A DNA stretch of 64,000 bases, taken from NCBI RefSeq assembly GCF_900478135.1, contig NZ_LS483470.1, positions 3,706,001 to 3,770,000 of the forward strand, given 5' to 3'. A program made the position numbers and the translations under genes. Under the pieces are notes generated by a model. It saw only the letters and a list, made by a program, of their open reading frames with translations, made no database searches and was not told the origin of the DNA. Below are positions 45,769-55,377 of the stretch, piece by piece. This stretch comes from Leminorella richardii. GTDB lineage: Bacteria > Pseudomonadota > Gammaproteobacteria > Enterobacterales > Enterobacteriaceae. Within the stretch, counting starts at the first letter, position 1, and every line of letters starts with the position of its first letter.

Positions 45769-46437
45769 TTACTTCTTACCCAGCAGGAACTTCACGACCT
45801 GACCGTATTCTTTGATAAAGCTTTCAATTGAATCCGCTTCCAAGCCTTCGGTTTTCACCATGTACTTGCCGTTAACAACCACAGAAGGCACGCTTCTGAG
45901 TTCAACGTCAGCAGCCAGCTTGCGCTGCTGTGCTGTCAGAGATTTCACGATAAAGCTGTTCCAAGCGCTGTCGAACTCTTCAGCCGTCACACCCGCTTGA
46001 ATGAATGCCTGACGAATACCCTCAAGATTCTGGATTGTGCGGGTTTTCTGAATGCCTTCAAACAGAAGAGGAGCAACCTTCTGCTGCACGCCCAGCGTAA
46101 TAGCCACAGCCCAGGCCTGAGTCAGTTGAGAACCCAGCTCACCGCCCATAAAGTCGACGTGGTATTTCACCATCTTGCCGTTTTCTGGCAGCTGTTTTTT
46201 AAACACGTCGGTCATGTGGTAGACGTTTTCAAAATCGTAGCAGTGCGGGCAGAAGAAGGAGAAAAACTCCATAACCTGCGGCTCTTCCGTGGCTTCACGA
46301 GAAAGCGTTGTATATTGTTTGCCATCTTTATAGTTAGCGACCACAGCCGACGTTTCCGCCGCGCTTGCCGTAACGATCGGATTAGCCAGTACTAAAAACG
46401 CACCTGCGGCAATCGCAGCACAAACCATTTTTTTCAT
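45769..46437 (-). CDS. dsbA: Periplasmic thiol:disulfide oxidase DsbA
   Basis: DsbA introduces disulfides into exported proteins and is reoxidised by DsbB. The protein has about 222 residues from ATG 46437 (GGAG seven bases upstream), a signal peptide (MKKMVCAAIAAGAFLVLANPIVTASA), the thioredoxin-fold active site FFCPHCYDFE, and the cis-Pro loop RSVPSVVVNGKY. It is 30 bases downstream of srkA, as in E. coli. Likely clients in this window are AssT, NrfA/NrfB assembly proteins and CdiB. Confidence 0.95.
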   Translation of the reverse strand: MKKMVCAAIAAGAFLVLANPIVTASAAETSAVVANYKDGKQYTTLSREATEEPQVMEFFSFFCPHCYDFENVYHMTDVFKKQLPENGKMVKYHVDFMGGELGSQLTQAWAVAITLGVQQKVAPLLFEGIQKTRTIQNLEGIRQAFIQAGVTAEEFDSAWNSFIVKSLTAQQRKLAADVELRSVPSVVVNGKYMVKTEGLEADSIESFIKEYGQVVKFLLGKK

Positions 46438-46466
46438 CATTACACTCCGTGACAAAATAACAATAA

Positions 46467-47465
46467 TCAGTACATTGGCGCCAGCCTAAGCGGCGGCGCC
46501 TCTAGTCGCTTAACCTGCTCAAACAACGCCGCTGGCTGCCTTTGCCAGTATTCCGCATCGGCTACCCAGGGGAAGCTTTTCGGAAATGCGGGATCCTCCC
46601 AGCGGCGCACCACCCAAGCCAGATAGTGCACCATCCGCATACCGCGCAGCGGCTCTATCAGCGCAAGTTCCCCTGAGGGAAATTCCGCAAATTCACTGTA
46701 GGCTTCAGCAATCAAGTCCAGCTGCATCAGCTGTTCCTGAGCTTCGCCCTGTAACATCATCCAAATATCCTGTACGACAGGACCGTTACGCGCGTCGTCC
46801 AGATCGACAAACGTCGGGCCGTCGCGCCACAGAATATTGCCGGGATGGCAGTCCCCGTGCAGTCGACAAGAAGACCAGTCAGTCCGCCAGTGCGACTCAA
46901 CCGCCTGAATCAGAGCGTCGAGCGCGACCAAAAAGTCTGCTTTAACTGCCTTCGGCACTAGTGGGCTTTCCGCCAGCGTTTTCCGTGGCTGGTAAAGGTA
47001 CTCATCCAGCCCAAACGTAGGGCGATGGGAAAAAGCGCGGCTCTCCCCCACTTTATGAATACGTCCTAAAAAGCGAGCCGCCCACTCAAGATGATCGAGA
47101 TTGTCCACCTCAAACTGCCGCCCGCCAACGCTTGGGAAAACGGCAAATAAAAAGCCCTGATAGTCGTGCAGCGTCTGGCCATTGAGCGCCAGCGGTGCAA
47201 CGACAGGGATCTCTTCGTTCGCCAGCTCCTGCGCAAAATCGTGCTCTTCCTGAATCTGCGCCCGGCTCCAGCGCTGAGGGCGATAGAACTTCACCACAAA
47301 GCGGCGGCGGTCTTCGTCCATAAACTGATAAACGCGGTTTTCATAGCTGTTAAGCGCCGTCAGACCGGAATCCACCCGCAGTCCCGCCTCAAAAAGGGCG
47401 TCCAAAATCACATTGGGAAGCAGAGATTGAAAGGTAAAGGCCGGTATGATTGATTCACTACACAT
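46467..47465 (-). CDS. srkA: Stress response kinase A
   Basis: SrkA (YihE, RdoA) is a Ser/Thr kinase with a choline-kinase-like fold that protects cells from stress-induced death in E. coli under Cpx control. The 332-residue protein has the ATP-binding part NRVYQFMDEDRRRFVVKFYRPQRWSRAQI, the catalytic loop CRLHGDCHPGNILW and the metal-binding FVDLDDARNGP. yihD lies upstream and dsbA downstream, the E. coli order. Confidence 0.95.
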   Translation of the reverse strand: MCSESIIPAFTFQSLLPNVILDALFEAGLRVDSGLTALNSYENRVYQFMDEDRRRFVVKFYRPQRWSRAQIQEEHDFAQELANEEIPVVAPLALNGQTLHDYQGFLFAVFPSVGGRQFEVDNLDHLEWAARFLGRIHKVGESRAFSHRPTFGLDEYLYQPRKTLAESPLVPKAVKADFLVALDALIQAVESHWRTDWSSCRLHGDCHPGNILWRDGPTFVDLDDARNGPVVQDIWMMLQGEAQEQLMQLDLIAEAYSEFAEFPSGELALIEPLRGMRMVHYLAWVVRRWEDPAFPKSFPWVADAEYWQRQPAALFEQVKRLEAPPLRLAPMY

Positions 47466-47517
47466 CGCGTTATCGTCTTTTCATCAAGAAAACAGTCTGG
47501 CGCACAGGCGGCGTCAG

Positions 47518-47787
47518 TTAGTCTTTTAAAATACCGCGGGCGCGCAAAAGCGCCGTTTTAAAGTCTTCTTCGTAGTCTTTTTTCAGACCGGGAATGGCGT
47601 CGGTACTGGCTGAATCGCGCATCTTAAGATGGTAAATCAGTACGTCGTCTGTCAGTTCACCCAGTGGACCTTTAAAACCAGCTTCATCCGCCAACTTTTG
47701 CAGAAACTGAACCAGATTTAAATCCGGGTCTTTCTGCCATGCAGGGTGGATAAGCTCAATCAGTTCATTGACGCGATGGCATTTCAT
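47518..47787 (-). CDS. yihD: YihD family protein
   Basis: An 89-residue conserved protein of unknown function, nearly colinear with E. coli YihD (MKCHRVNELIELIHPAWQKDPDLNLVQFLQKLADEAG; LTDDVLIYHLKMRDSA; PGLKKDYEEDFKTALLRARGILKD). The start at 47787 has AGGGAGAG upstream and matches the E. coli start; the longer frame to 47880 is rejected. It heads the yihD-srkA-dsbA cluster. Confidence 0.94.
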   Translation of the reverse strand: MKCHRVNELIELIHPAWQKDPDLNLVQFLQKLADEAGFKGPLGELTDDVLIYHLKMRDSASTDAIPGLKKDYEEDFKTALLRARGILKD

Positions 47788-47933
47788 AACGTCTCTCCCT
47801 TTCATATTGACACATGCGGGGCAAGCGCTGTTTCTCACTCCCCCAAACGCCGTCGATAACATCCCGTTGAAAGATGTCAAAAATGACGGCTGCGCGCACA
47901 GCCTAGCAGGGTTAATAAAAATTTAACAGTCCA

Positions 47934-48779
47934 TTATTTCATCATCCGCGCCATGTTAACGGCTTCGATAAGCCGAGCGCGATCGATGCGCGGATCTTGG
48001 CTATCCAGCAGCTGTTGCCAGATATCGATCGCCTTCTGATAGCGGGCGTTGAGGAAGTGGTCTGACGCCAGCAGCATCAGCGCTGTGATCTGATGAGGGT
48101 CAGCGCCCAGCGCCCGCTGAAGCAGAGATTCCGCCTGCGGCGTCATGCGCTGACCGGCCTGATAGTAGAGCGTCGTCGCCTTGGCAGAGAGAACCTCGGC
48201 ATCATCACCGCGAATTTTCGCTACTCGGTCGAAGGCCACCAGCGCGTTTTCAAAGGCATTGCTATTGAGGTAGCGCTGGCCGAGTAAAAACCAGGACTCG
48301 CTGTCGTTTGGCGAAGTGCGAATGCGCTGCATCAGTTCGGCAACCACCTTGTCCTGCATCTGTTCATCGCTCATGCCGTTAAACAGCGCGTTGCCCCCCT
48401 GATGTACAAACTCGACGGACGGCGAATAGCGGTCATACGTCACATAGGCACCTATGGGCAGCCCCAGAACAAGCACCGTCATCAATGCTGGAACCCAAAG
48501 AGAAACGCCCCCTTTATCGAGGAGGGCATCGGGCTCGCTCTGGGCATCCTGCAGCAGGCTTAGCGCCAGCTCCTGCTTTAGCGCTTCTGCCTGACTGCGC
48601 TCATTGTCGCTATCGCCAAACAGCCTTTCGGCCAACTCGGACTGCTGGCGAAACAGCTGGACGTTGACGCTTTCACGCAGCCCGCTCGACGTCGCCTTTG
48701 TGCGTCGAAAAAACGGCATCCAGACGATAAGCACCGCCAACGCCGTTAGAATGCTGCCGCCAATCCAGAATGCCGTCAC
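47934..48779 (-). CDS. nrfG: Cytochrome c nitrite reductase heme lyase subunit NrfG (CcmI-like)
   Basis: NrfG helps NrfE and NrfF attach heme to the unusual CxxCK site of NrfA. The 281-residue protein starts with a membrane helix (FWIGGSILTALAVLIVWMPFF), a short cytoplasmic CcmI-type loop, a second helix (about 93-113) and then periplasmic TPR repeats (SWFLLGQRYLNSNAFENALVAFDRVA and ALMLLASDHFLNARYQKAIDIWQQLL). This CcmI-like N-terminal part is longer than in E. coli NrfG. Its start overlaps nrfF by 4 bases. Confidence 0.85.
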   Translation of the reverse strand: MTAFWIGGSILTALAVLIVWMPFFRRTKATSSGLRESVNVQLFRQQSELAERLFGDSDNERSQAEALKQELALSLLQDAQSEPDALLDKGGVSLWVPALMTVLVLGLPIGAYVTYDRYSPSVEFVHQGGNALFNGMSDEQMQDKVVAELMQRIRTSPNDSESWFLLGQRYLNSNAFENALVAFDRVAKIRGDDAEVLSAKATTLYYQAGQRMTPQAESLLQRALGADPHQITALMLLASDHFLNARYQKAIDIWQQLLDSQDPRIDRARLIEAVNMARMMK

Positions 48780-49240
48780 CGTTTTTTCTCCAACAGCTGT
48801 TCAAGCCGCTGACGCTGTTCATCACTCATCACGGGCAAAGGCCTCACCCGGCGGCGCACATAGCGCCACATAACCACTGCGCCAATCAGCAACAGTACAA
48901 GGGGGCTTAGCCACAGCAGAGCCGTCTGCGCGCCAAAGCGCGGCTTATACAGAACAAAATCGCCGAAGCGGCTAGTCATCCGGCTCACGATTTCATCGTT
49001 TGATTTGCCGTCGTCCACCATGCGGTACACTTCCAAACGCAGGTCGCGGGCTATTGGCGAGGTAGACTCCACCAGATTCTGGTTCTGGCACTGCGGGCAG
49101 CGCAGCTGCTTGGCGAGGGCAACGGCTCTCTCCTGATTTTCCGGCGTTTTAAACTGCCAGGTATCGACGATGTCAGCCCGCAGGGACAAAGGCAGTGCCA
49201 AACACAGTAACAGCAGCAGGAAACACCAACGTTGAATCAT
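48776..49240 (-). CDS. nrfF: Heme lyase subunit NrfF (CcmH-type)
   Basis: A 154-residue membrane-attached thiol protein. The signal peptide (MIQRWCFLLLLLCLALPLSLRA) is followed by LRCPQCQNQNLVESTSPIARDLRLEVY, the CcmH/NrfF CxxC motif that reduces apocytochrome cysteines, and by one membrane helix (LLWLSPLVLLLIGAVVMW). It overlaps both the dsbE-like gene upstream and nrfG downstream by 4 bases. Confidence 0.9.
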   Translation of the reverse strand: MIQRWCFLLLLLCLALPLSLRADIVDTWQFKTPENQERAVALAKQLRCPQCQNQNLVESTSPIARDLRLEVYRMVDDGKSNDEIVSRMTSRFGDFVLYKPRFGAQTALLWLSPLVLLLIGAVVMWRYVRRRVRPLPVMSDEQRQRLEQLLEKKR

Positions 49241-49782
49241 GGTCGGGATTCCCCCTTTATCAATGCCTCAATCTTCGGCACAAACTCCGCTTTCCAGACG
49301 TCAGCATTTAACTCGCCAGAGTAGCGATAGCGAACTACGCCTCGGGCGTCAATAAGATAGGTTTCCGGCGTGCCGTAAACTCCAAGCTCCATGGCCAGCT
49401 TGCCTTCAGGATCGTAAACAGAACGAAAATAGGGATTGCCCAGCTCGTTAAGCACCTTCATCGCTGCAGCGCGAGTGTCGCGATAGTTGAGGCCGAAAAG
49501 CGTAAACTCTCCTTGCTGACCTATCTCCTTTAAGAAAGAGAACTCCGATTTACAGGAAGGACACCAGCTCGCCCATACGTTTAGCACCGTAATCTGCCCC
49601 TGAAAATCCCGCTCAGAGAACGTCCTGTTGCGCAGCAGAAGGTCATCTGCCACAAACGCCGGCATCGGCTTATCCTGCTGGATTAGCCCTAACTGATGCG
49701 GATCTTTTTGCAACCCGATAAAAAGCGCAATCCCCAGTACTGCCACCAGCAGCAGAGGAATAAACAGCTTCAGGCGCGTCAT
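49237..49782 (-). CDS. DsbE/CcmG-type thioredoxin in the nrf cluster
   Basis: A 181-residue, membrane-anchored thioredoxin-like protein with active site WASWCPSCKSEF, preceded by FSERDFQGQITVLNV and followed by the cis-Pro region GVYGTPETYLIDARGVVRYRYSGEL, as in CcmG/DsbE. It would keep apocytochrome CxxC(H/K) thiols reduced for heme ligation. E. coli nrf has no such gene; I recall a similar insertion in some Pasteurellaceae. ATGA overlaps join it to nrfE and nrfF. Confidence 0.9.
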   Translation of the reverse strand: MTRLKLFIPLLLVAVLGIALFIGLQKDPHQLGLIQQDKPMPAFVADDLLLRNRTFSERDFQGQITVLNVWASWCPSCKSEFSFLKEIGQQGEFTLFGLNYRDTRAAAMKVLNELGNPYFRSVYDPEGKLAMELGVYGTPETYLIDARGVVRYRYSGELNADVWKAEFVPKIEALIKGESRP

Positions 49783-51673
49783 GATGCACCTCCCCGACTC
49801 GTACGGCTCAGTCGACCAACCAGCAGCAGCGTACCGCCCAGCATCATCAATAAACCACCGCCCCAGACCCAGCGGATAAACGGCTTATAGTGAAAGCGCA
49901 GCGCGTAGCTTTCCCGCTCAACTTTTTCGCCCATAATTGCGTACAGGTCACCGAAAAGCCCCCAGGAAATGCCCGGTTCGCTCATCAGCATGGTTCTTAC
50001 CGTATAGTGACGCCGTTCCGGCATTAGCGTAGCAATGACGTTATCCGCTTTTGTCACTGAAATCACTGCCTGTTCTGACGTGTAGTTCGGCCCCACCAGC
50101 AGTCGGGTTTCCTGATAGTTAAAGCGATAGTCGCCCAGCGCCGCTTCACTCCCCGGAGCCATTTTTACGCCCACTTCCGTAGAGTAATAGCTGGAAATCA
50201 CGATGCCTACGGTCGCCACGGCAACGCCGCAGTGCGCCAACCAAACTCCGCAGCGCTTCAAAGACAGCTGACGAACCGTCGACAGGTTGCTCAGGCAAAC
50301 CCAGGCCGCCAGTGCAAGCGACAGGGCAACCGCTGGATAAAACCGGTTAAACGACAGCGCACCGCCGACGCCGATGACAACGGCCAAGGTCGCTAAAACG
50401 GCAAGGCGCTTTCCGCTGCCCGCCGCTAGGCTTTTCCAGCGGCTCAGCGGAGAAAATCCCATCACGACTAAAGCCAACAATACAGGCGGAACGAAGGTGG
50501 CATTGAAATAGGGCGCGCCGACGGAAATAGATCCTAATCCGAAGGCGGTGAACAGCATCGGGTAAAAGGTGCCGATAAGCACAATCAGCGTCGCTACGCT
50601 CAGCAGCACGTTGGCAGCCAGCAGCATCGCCTCACGAGACAGCAGCCCGAAGCGGGCGGCAGAAGGCTGGGTGTTAGCTCTTAGCGCAAACAGAGTAAGC
50701 GCCCCCAATACTGCCAGCCCCAGCAGCAAAAGCAGCATAATGCCGCGATCGGGGTCGACGGCGAAGGCGTGAACCGAGGTCAACACGCCGGAGCGCACGA
50801 TAAAGGTACCCAGCAGGCTGAGCGCAAAAGTAAAGATGGAAAGCAGCAGGCTCCAGTGGCTAAATGCCCCTCGCCGCTCCGTGACTATCAGCGAGTGCAG
50901 CAGCGCGGTGCCCAACAGCCACGGCATCAGCGAGGCGTTTTCAACCGGATCCCAGAACCACCAGCCCCCCAGCCCAGCTCATAGTAAGCCCACCAGGATC
51001 CGAGAATAATGCCGCCGGTCAGGCACACCCACGCCGCCAGCGCCCAGGGGCGGCTCCAGTAGGCAACGGCTGCGTCCATTTTCCCACTCACCAGTGCAGC
51101 TACCGCCAGCGCAAAGTTAACGGCAAAGCCAACGTAGCCCAGATAAAGCAGCGGCGGGTGGAAAATCAGGCCGACGTCCTGCAGCATCGGATTAAGGTCT
51201 CGCCCTTCCAGCGGTGCGGGAAAGACTCTCTCAAACGGATTAGAGAAAGACAGGACAAACAGGCAGAATCCCATCATCAGCAGACCAAGCACCGCCAGCG
51301 CTATCGTACTGACCTGCGGATCCATGCGGCGGCTAAACGCGGCCAGAAGTGCGGTCCAAACGGAAAGAGAAAACAGCCAGAACAGCATGGAGCCTTCATG
51401 CCCGCCCCACACCGCTGCAATTTTAAAAAAGACCGGCAAATGAGAATTTGAATGCTGGGCAACGTACATCACCGAGAAGTCGTCGGCGGCAAAGCTATAG
51501 CCCAGCAGTGAAATAGAAAGCGTAATAAATAGACATGCGCCGTAGCTTAACGGCGCACTATAGCGAGCGAGTAACGCCCTCCGGCAGTATAGGCCTACCG
51601 GAGGTACAATACTTAACAGAAGCGAGAGCGCCAGCGCCCCCAGCAGGGACAGCAGACCCAGTTCAGGGATCAT
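49779..51673 (-). pseudogene. nrfE: Heme lyase NrfE (CcmF-type), frameshifted in the WWD motif
   Basis: NrfE is the many-helix subunit of the nitrite reductase heme lyase. Two frames, 51673-50927 and 50927-49779, together give about 631 residues. At 50965-50970 a run of six C (six G in the gene) causes a one-base shift: with seven, the sequence reads GWGGWWFWDPVENASLMPWL, the conserved WWD heme-handling motif; with six, it ends in GAGGSGIRLKTPR. The break is therefore inside the most important motif. Start ATG 51673 (MIPELGLLSLLG) has AAAGGAAAAGG upstream. Homopolymer sequencing error is as likely as real loss. Confidence 0.85.
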
Positions 51674-51699
51674 ACTGCTACCTTTTCCTTTACTTGCAT

Positions 51700-52656
51700 C
51701 TAGGCGACCGTCATCTGACCAGCATACAGAATGAAGAATCTCAACATAAGTACACCACAAAGCCCCATGCAGGCAACCGCGACTAAATAGCCCTTACTGT
51801 GCTGAACGCGATGGCTGCACACGGCACCCATAATCAGCGGCAGCAGAATACCAAGGCCGATAACGCCAAACCAGAAGACGTTAGACCAGAATCCGCCGCC
51901 GATGGCCGCAACCGCAGCAGCCTCTTTCTGGCCGCCGCCAAAGAACAGGCCGACGAACAGCGCAAACAGCAGCAGCAGTTCAAACAGCACCACCGGCTTT
52001 TCGATCTGATGCACAAAATGGATAGAAGGGCTGTCCGTCGGCTGCTTAAACCAGGTTACGCCAAACAGCACCGCCGCCGCTGCACCGGACGACACGCCCG
52101 AGAACAGAAACAGGATCGGCAGAACCGGGTTATTCAGCATCGGATAGGTTTTCAGCGCCGACAGCAGGAATCCAGTATAGACCCCCAACAGCACAGCCAG
52201 AAGCACCATCAGAGGCTCCAGCACCTTCTCCAAACGGGCCAGCGCAGCGATAATGCCGTTCACCCAGCCAAAGGCCTTAAAGCGGCTCTCCGTCAGGGAG
52301 CGGATATCTTCACGAAACAGCCCCGCCAGCCAGACGATCAGCACGACCATATAGACTTGGAACAGCATCACGCCCATCGACATTACCGAGGTCGGGCTGT
52401 AGAAGATCATCAGGTACCAGAAGGTCCACGGCTTGGTCAGGTGGAAAATCAAAATGGTCAGACCGGCGATCACGCTCAGCGGCGCAATAATCGCCGTGGC
52501 TCTGATCACGCCGTCGCGGCTGGCTTCATTACCCAGAATCTTGCGCTTAAGGAAAACGGCGATGGTCACCATTCCCGCAGAAACGCCGATCAAAAACAGG
52601 TAAATGGCGATCGGCCAGTCCCAGACCAGAGAGTCAAAGTGGAAAGCGCTGCTCAT
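51700..52656 (-). CDS. nrfD: Nitrite reductase membrane quinol oxidase subunit NrfD
   Basis: NrfD is an eight-helix membrane protein that oxidises menaquinol and passes electrons to NrfC. The 318-residue protein begins FHFDSLVWDWPIAIYLFLIGVSAGM, diagnostic for the NrfD/PsrC family, and is hydrophobic throughout. It overlaps nrfC by 4 bases and precedes nrfE by 26. Confidence 0.93.
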   Translation of the reverse strand: MSSAFHFDSLVWDWPIAIYLFLIGVSAGMVTIAVFLKRKILGNEASRDGVIRATAIIAPLSVIAGLTILIFHLTKPWTFWYLMIFYSPTSVMSMGVMLFQVYMVVLIVWLAGLFREDIRSLTESRFKAFGWVNGIIAALARLEKVLEPLMVLLAVLLGVYTGFLLSALKTYPMLNNPVLPILFLFSGVSSGAAAAVLFGVTWFKQPTDSPSIHFVHQIEKPVVLFELLLLFALFVGLFFGGGQKEAAAVAAIGGGFWSNVFWFGVIGLGILLPLIMGAVCSHRVQHSKGYLVAVACMGLCGVLMLRFFILYAGQMTVA

Positions 52657-53324
52657 CCTTTAATCTCCCCGTGTTTGCTCGGTATACGATACATCTTCGG
52701 CTCAGTGCCTAGGTGTACCTTAGAACGGTAAGTGGTCTTATCCGCAATCAGCTTCACAATGTCGCTGTTCGGATCGTCCAAATTACCAAACGTCAGCGCC
52801 TTGGTTGGGCAAGACTCTACGCAGGCGGGCAGTTTGCCCTTCGCCAGATTGGTATCGCGACAGAAGTTGCACTTGTCGGCGCTCTTTTTCACCGGGTGAA
52901 TAAAGCGCACGCGATAAGGGCAGGCGGCGATACAGTACTGGCAGCCCACGCAGCGGTCGGGGTTAACGTCAACGATACCGGTAGCCGCATCTTTATAAGA
53001 GGCTCCTGTCGGGCAGACGTCCACACATGGCGGATTGTCACAGTGTTGACAGGAGTGTCGGTCGAACTGATATTTTGCCTCTGGAAACTCCCCGATGGGG
53101 CCGGTGCGGATAATGTTCAGCCGCGATACCCCTTCAGGAACGTTATTGACCTCCCGGCAGGCATCCATACAGGCGGTGCATCCGATACAACGAGTTTCGT
53201 CATACACCATGCCATAGCGAATACCGTTAACCGACATCGTCTGAGCCAACACGCGATGCGCGGCGCCGGTCGTCAAGATAACTGCTCCCATACCGGCAAT
53301 AAAATGACGGCGTGAGCAACTCAT
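52653..53324 (-). CDS. nrfC: Nitrite reductase iron-sulfur subunit NrfC
   Basis: A 223-residue four-cluster ferredoxin-like protein that carries electrons from NrfD to NrfB. It has a Tat signal (MSCSRRHFIAGMGAVIL) and cysteine groups CIGCTACMDAC, CQHCDNPPCVDVC, CVGCQYCIAAC and CNFCRDTNLAKGKLPACVESC. Start and stop both overlap neighbours by 4 bases. Confidence 0.95.
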   Translation of the reverse strand: MSCSRRHFIAGMGAVILTTGAAHRVLAQTMSVNGIRYGMVYDETRCIGCTACMDACREVNNVPEGVSRLNIIRTGPIGEFPEAKYQFDRHSCQHCDNPPCVDVCPTGASYKDAATGIVDVNPDRCVGCQYCIAACPYRVRFIHPVKKSADKCNFCRDTNLAKGKLPACVESCPTKALTFGNLDDPNSDIVKLIADKTTYRSKVHLGTEPKMYRIPSKHGEIKG

Positions 53325-53893
53325 GGCGTTTCCTTCTCTTTTTGATGCAGCTTTTGCTGCTCGCTATGACAGTCGACGCACAGCTTGATCTGCCCCTTCT
53401 TATCCAGCCCCTTCACCGGATCGACGGCAGGATGCAGCTGGTGACAGCTGGCACAAGAGGTTTTCAGAATGTGTACATCGTGCGCCCACAGCGCAGCGCG
53501 CAGCTTCTCAGGCTGGTGGCAGGTCATACAAACCTGATTCTGCTTGTCCACTGGGAAGGTGTCTTTGTTAAAGCGCATTGCGTCCACAGCGCCGTCGCGG
53601 TGTGCTGGCGAAATAGTGCCGTGGCAGTTGGTACAGGTCACCGGCATCCTGTTGTTAGGACTTATAGCCTTGGCGTGAGCGCCGTGCATCCCGTCTTTAT
53701 TTTCTTTATGACATTGAGTACATGCGTAATCGCGGTTGCGCTGTAGCTCAACCTGATAGCCAGATGAGGCTGCTGTACTCTGTTCTGTCGACTCCGCCGC
53801 CTGCGACGGCATCGCCGCGACAGCAAGTACAGACGCCAGCGCCAATAGTCCGGCGTGGAGCCTGCGTTTGAATAGCAAACGTAAACTACTCAT
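53321..53893 (-). CDS. nrfB: Pentaheme cytochrome NrfB
   Basis: A 190-residue periplasmic c-type cytochrome, electron donor to NrfA. After a signal peptide (about 1-33) there are five heme sites: CTQCHKE, CTNCHGT, CMTCHQP, CASCHQL and CVDCHSE. It follows nrfA after 47 bases, in which a small CCCGC/GCGGG hairpin may aid mRNA processing. Confidence 0.95.
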   Translation of the reverse strand: MSSLRLLFKRRLHAGLLALASVLAVAAMPSQAAESTEQSTAASSGYQVELQRNRDYACTQCHKENKDGMHGAHAKAISPNNRMPVTCTNCHGTISPAHRDGAVDAMRFNKDTFPVDKQNQVCMTCHQPEKLRAALWAHDVHILKTSCASCHQLHPAVDPVKGLDKKGQIKLCVDCHSEQQKLHQKEKETP

Positions 53894-53940
53894 GATCGTT
53901 CCACCTTATAGGGTCCCGCCAAACGCGGGGCCAGTCGCAT

Positions 53941-55377
53941 TTATTGATTTAACAAGCGGCCTTCTTTCTTGGCTTCGTTGTCCCACTCAACCACTCGGGT
54001 TTTCAGGAACTCTTGTTTTTCACTCTCCAGCTTCTGCATATCCATGCCGAGAGCCTTCTGAGCATCTGCTTTTGTGGAAAGATCCGGCAGAGCTACCGGG
54101 GCTGTGATGCCCTTAGTCGCCAGCAGGCGAGCCAGCTTGGTGCGGGCTTCTGCGGATTTGTCGAGTGATGTGCCCAACACTTTCAGCCCGACTTCCGGCG
54201 CGTGCATGTGGATGCCGTGAGAGGCGATCGCGTAATCCCAGCGCCACTGAGCGTGGCGGATATCCTGAAGGATTGGCTTCATCTCTTCTTCCGTAGCGCC
54301 AGCGTCCCATGCAGCCTTGGCTTCAAAGTGTGCATGAACTAATTGACGCTCGGCCTTCTTCTTAAGCTCTCTCACAGCCTCTTTTCTACTGGCAACAACG
54401 TCCTGCAGCTGCTGTTTGCTCTGCGTGTGGCAGCTTGAGCAGCTTTCAGAGAATCTGTCGAAAGGATTGCCAATCTTGTGGTCGGTATAGAGCTTACCGT
54501 CAGCGTTCTGAACCTTCGGCATATGGCAGTCGATACAGGTCACGTTATTCTTACCGTGAATACCTTGGCTCCAGGTCTCATATTCTGGGTGCTGAGCCTT
54601 CAGCATCGGCGCTTTGGACAGCGCGTGCGTCCAGTCAGAGAAAGCAATGTTGTCGTAGTACTCTTCCATTTTCTCAACGGTTATTCCCTTATCCCAAGGG
54701 AACTTAACCGCTTTATTTTTACCGGAGAAGTAGTACTCAACGTGGCAGTTACTGCACACCATGGACTGCTGATCCAGACGGCTGGCCTTGTCAAAAGGCT
54801 TGCTGATGGCTTCCAGTCCACGTTCCGTATAGGGGCGAGACATATAGAGCGCCGGTTTGCCCTCGGCAAACTCTTTTGAGGCCGTATCGTGACAGTCGCC
54901 ACAGCCGATAGGGTTAACCACCTGAGAACCGCCTCGCGCCCACATGCCTTCAAAGTAGGCATCTTCACCGCCTTCATCGATCAGACGGGCAACGTCTGGG
55001 CTCTTACAGCTCCAGCAGGCCATCGGCAGCGGGCCGTCCGTATCTTTCATCGGTGCGGCAGTGCGTAGAGACTGACGAATATCAGTGATGGCATAAAAGT
55101 GCCCACGCGCTTTTTTATAGTCTTTAGCGAATGGATAACCCGCCCAAAGAATAACCATGTCGGGATACTCATCCAGACCGCCGCCCAGAGTGTCTAATTC
55201 ACTGGTTGCGCGCCATGAATCGTACTGATCCTTATGGTCTTTTGCGAAAGCTTCGTTACGTGCTTCAACGTTCAGCTTATCGGCGCTAGCCGTATTGCTG
55301 ACCAGAAACGACGCAAACAGTATCAGTAAGACTGATGATAATCTTGCCTTAATTTTGCCCACGGTAATAACTCCCAA
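53941..55377 (-). CDS. nrfA: Pentaheme cytochrome c nitrite reductase (ammonia-forming)
   Basis: NrfA reduces nitrite to ammonia with six electrons in the periplasm. The 478-residue protein equals the E. coli length. Hemes: the catalytic lysine-ligated CWSCK (MACWSCKSPDVARL), then CGDCH, CSNCH, CIDCH and CSSCH. A signal peptide occupies about residues 1-32. It heads the nrf operon; the CxxCK heme needs the NrfEFG lyase encoded downstream, so the nrfE frameshift matters for this protein. An FNR-type site lies upstream. Confidence 0.97.
   Translation of the reverse strand: MGVITVGKIKARLSSVLLILFASFLVSNTASADKLNVEARNEAFAKDHKDQYDSWRATSELDTLGGGLDEYPDMVILWAGYPFAKDYKKARGHFYAITDIRQSLRTAAPMKDTDGPLPMACWSCKSPDVARLIDEGGEDAYFEGMWARGGSQVVNPIGCGDCHDTASKEFAEGKPALYMSRPYTERGLEAISKPFDKASRLDQQSMVCSNCHVEYYFSGKNKAVKFPWDKGITVEKMEEYYDNIAFSDWTHALSKAPMLKAQHPEYETWSQGIHGKNNVTCIDCHMPKVQNADGKLYTDHKIGNPFDRFSESCSSCHTQSKQQLQDVVASRKEAVRELKKKAERQLVHAHFEAKAAWDAGATEEEMKPILQDIRHAQWRWDYAIASHGIHMHAPEVGLKVLGTSLDKSAEARTKLARLLATKGITAPVALPDLSTKADAQKALGMDMQKLESEKQEFLKTRVVEWDNEAKKEGRLLNQ

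Noticed and set aside
51799..52731. 310-codon plus-strand frame opposite nrfD
   Set aside because: Glutamine/histidine/arginine-rich shadow of the nrfD membrane protein, with no independent support.
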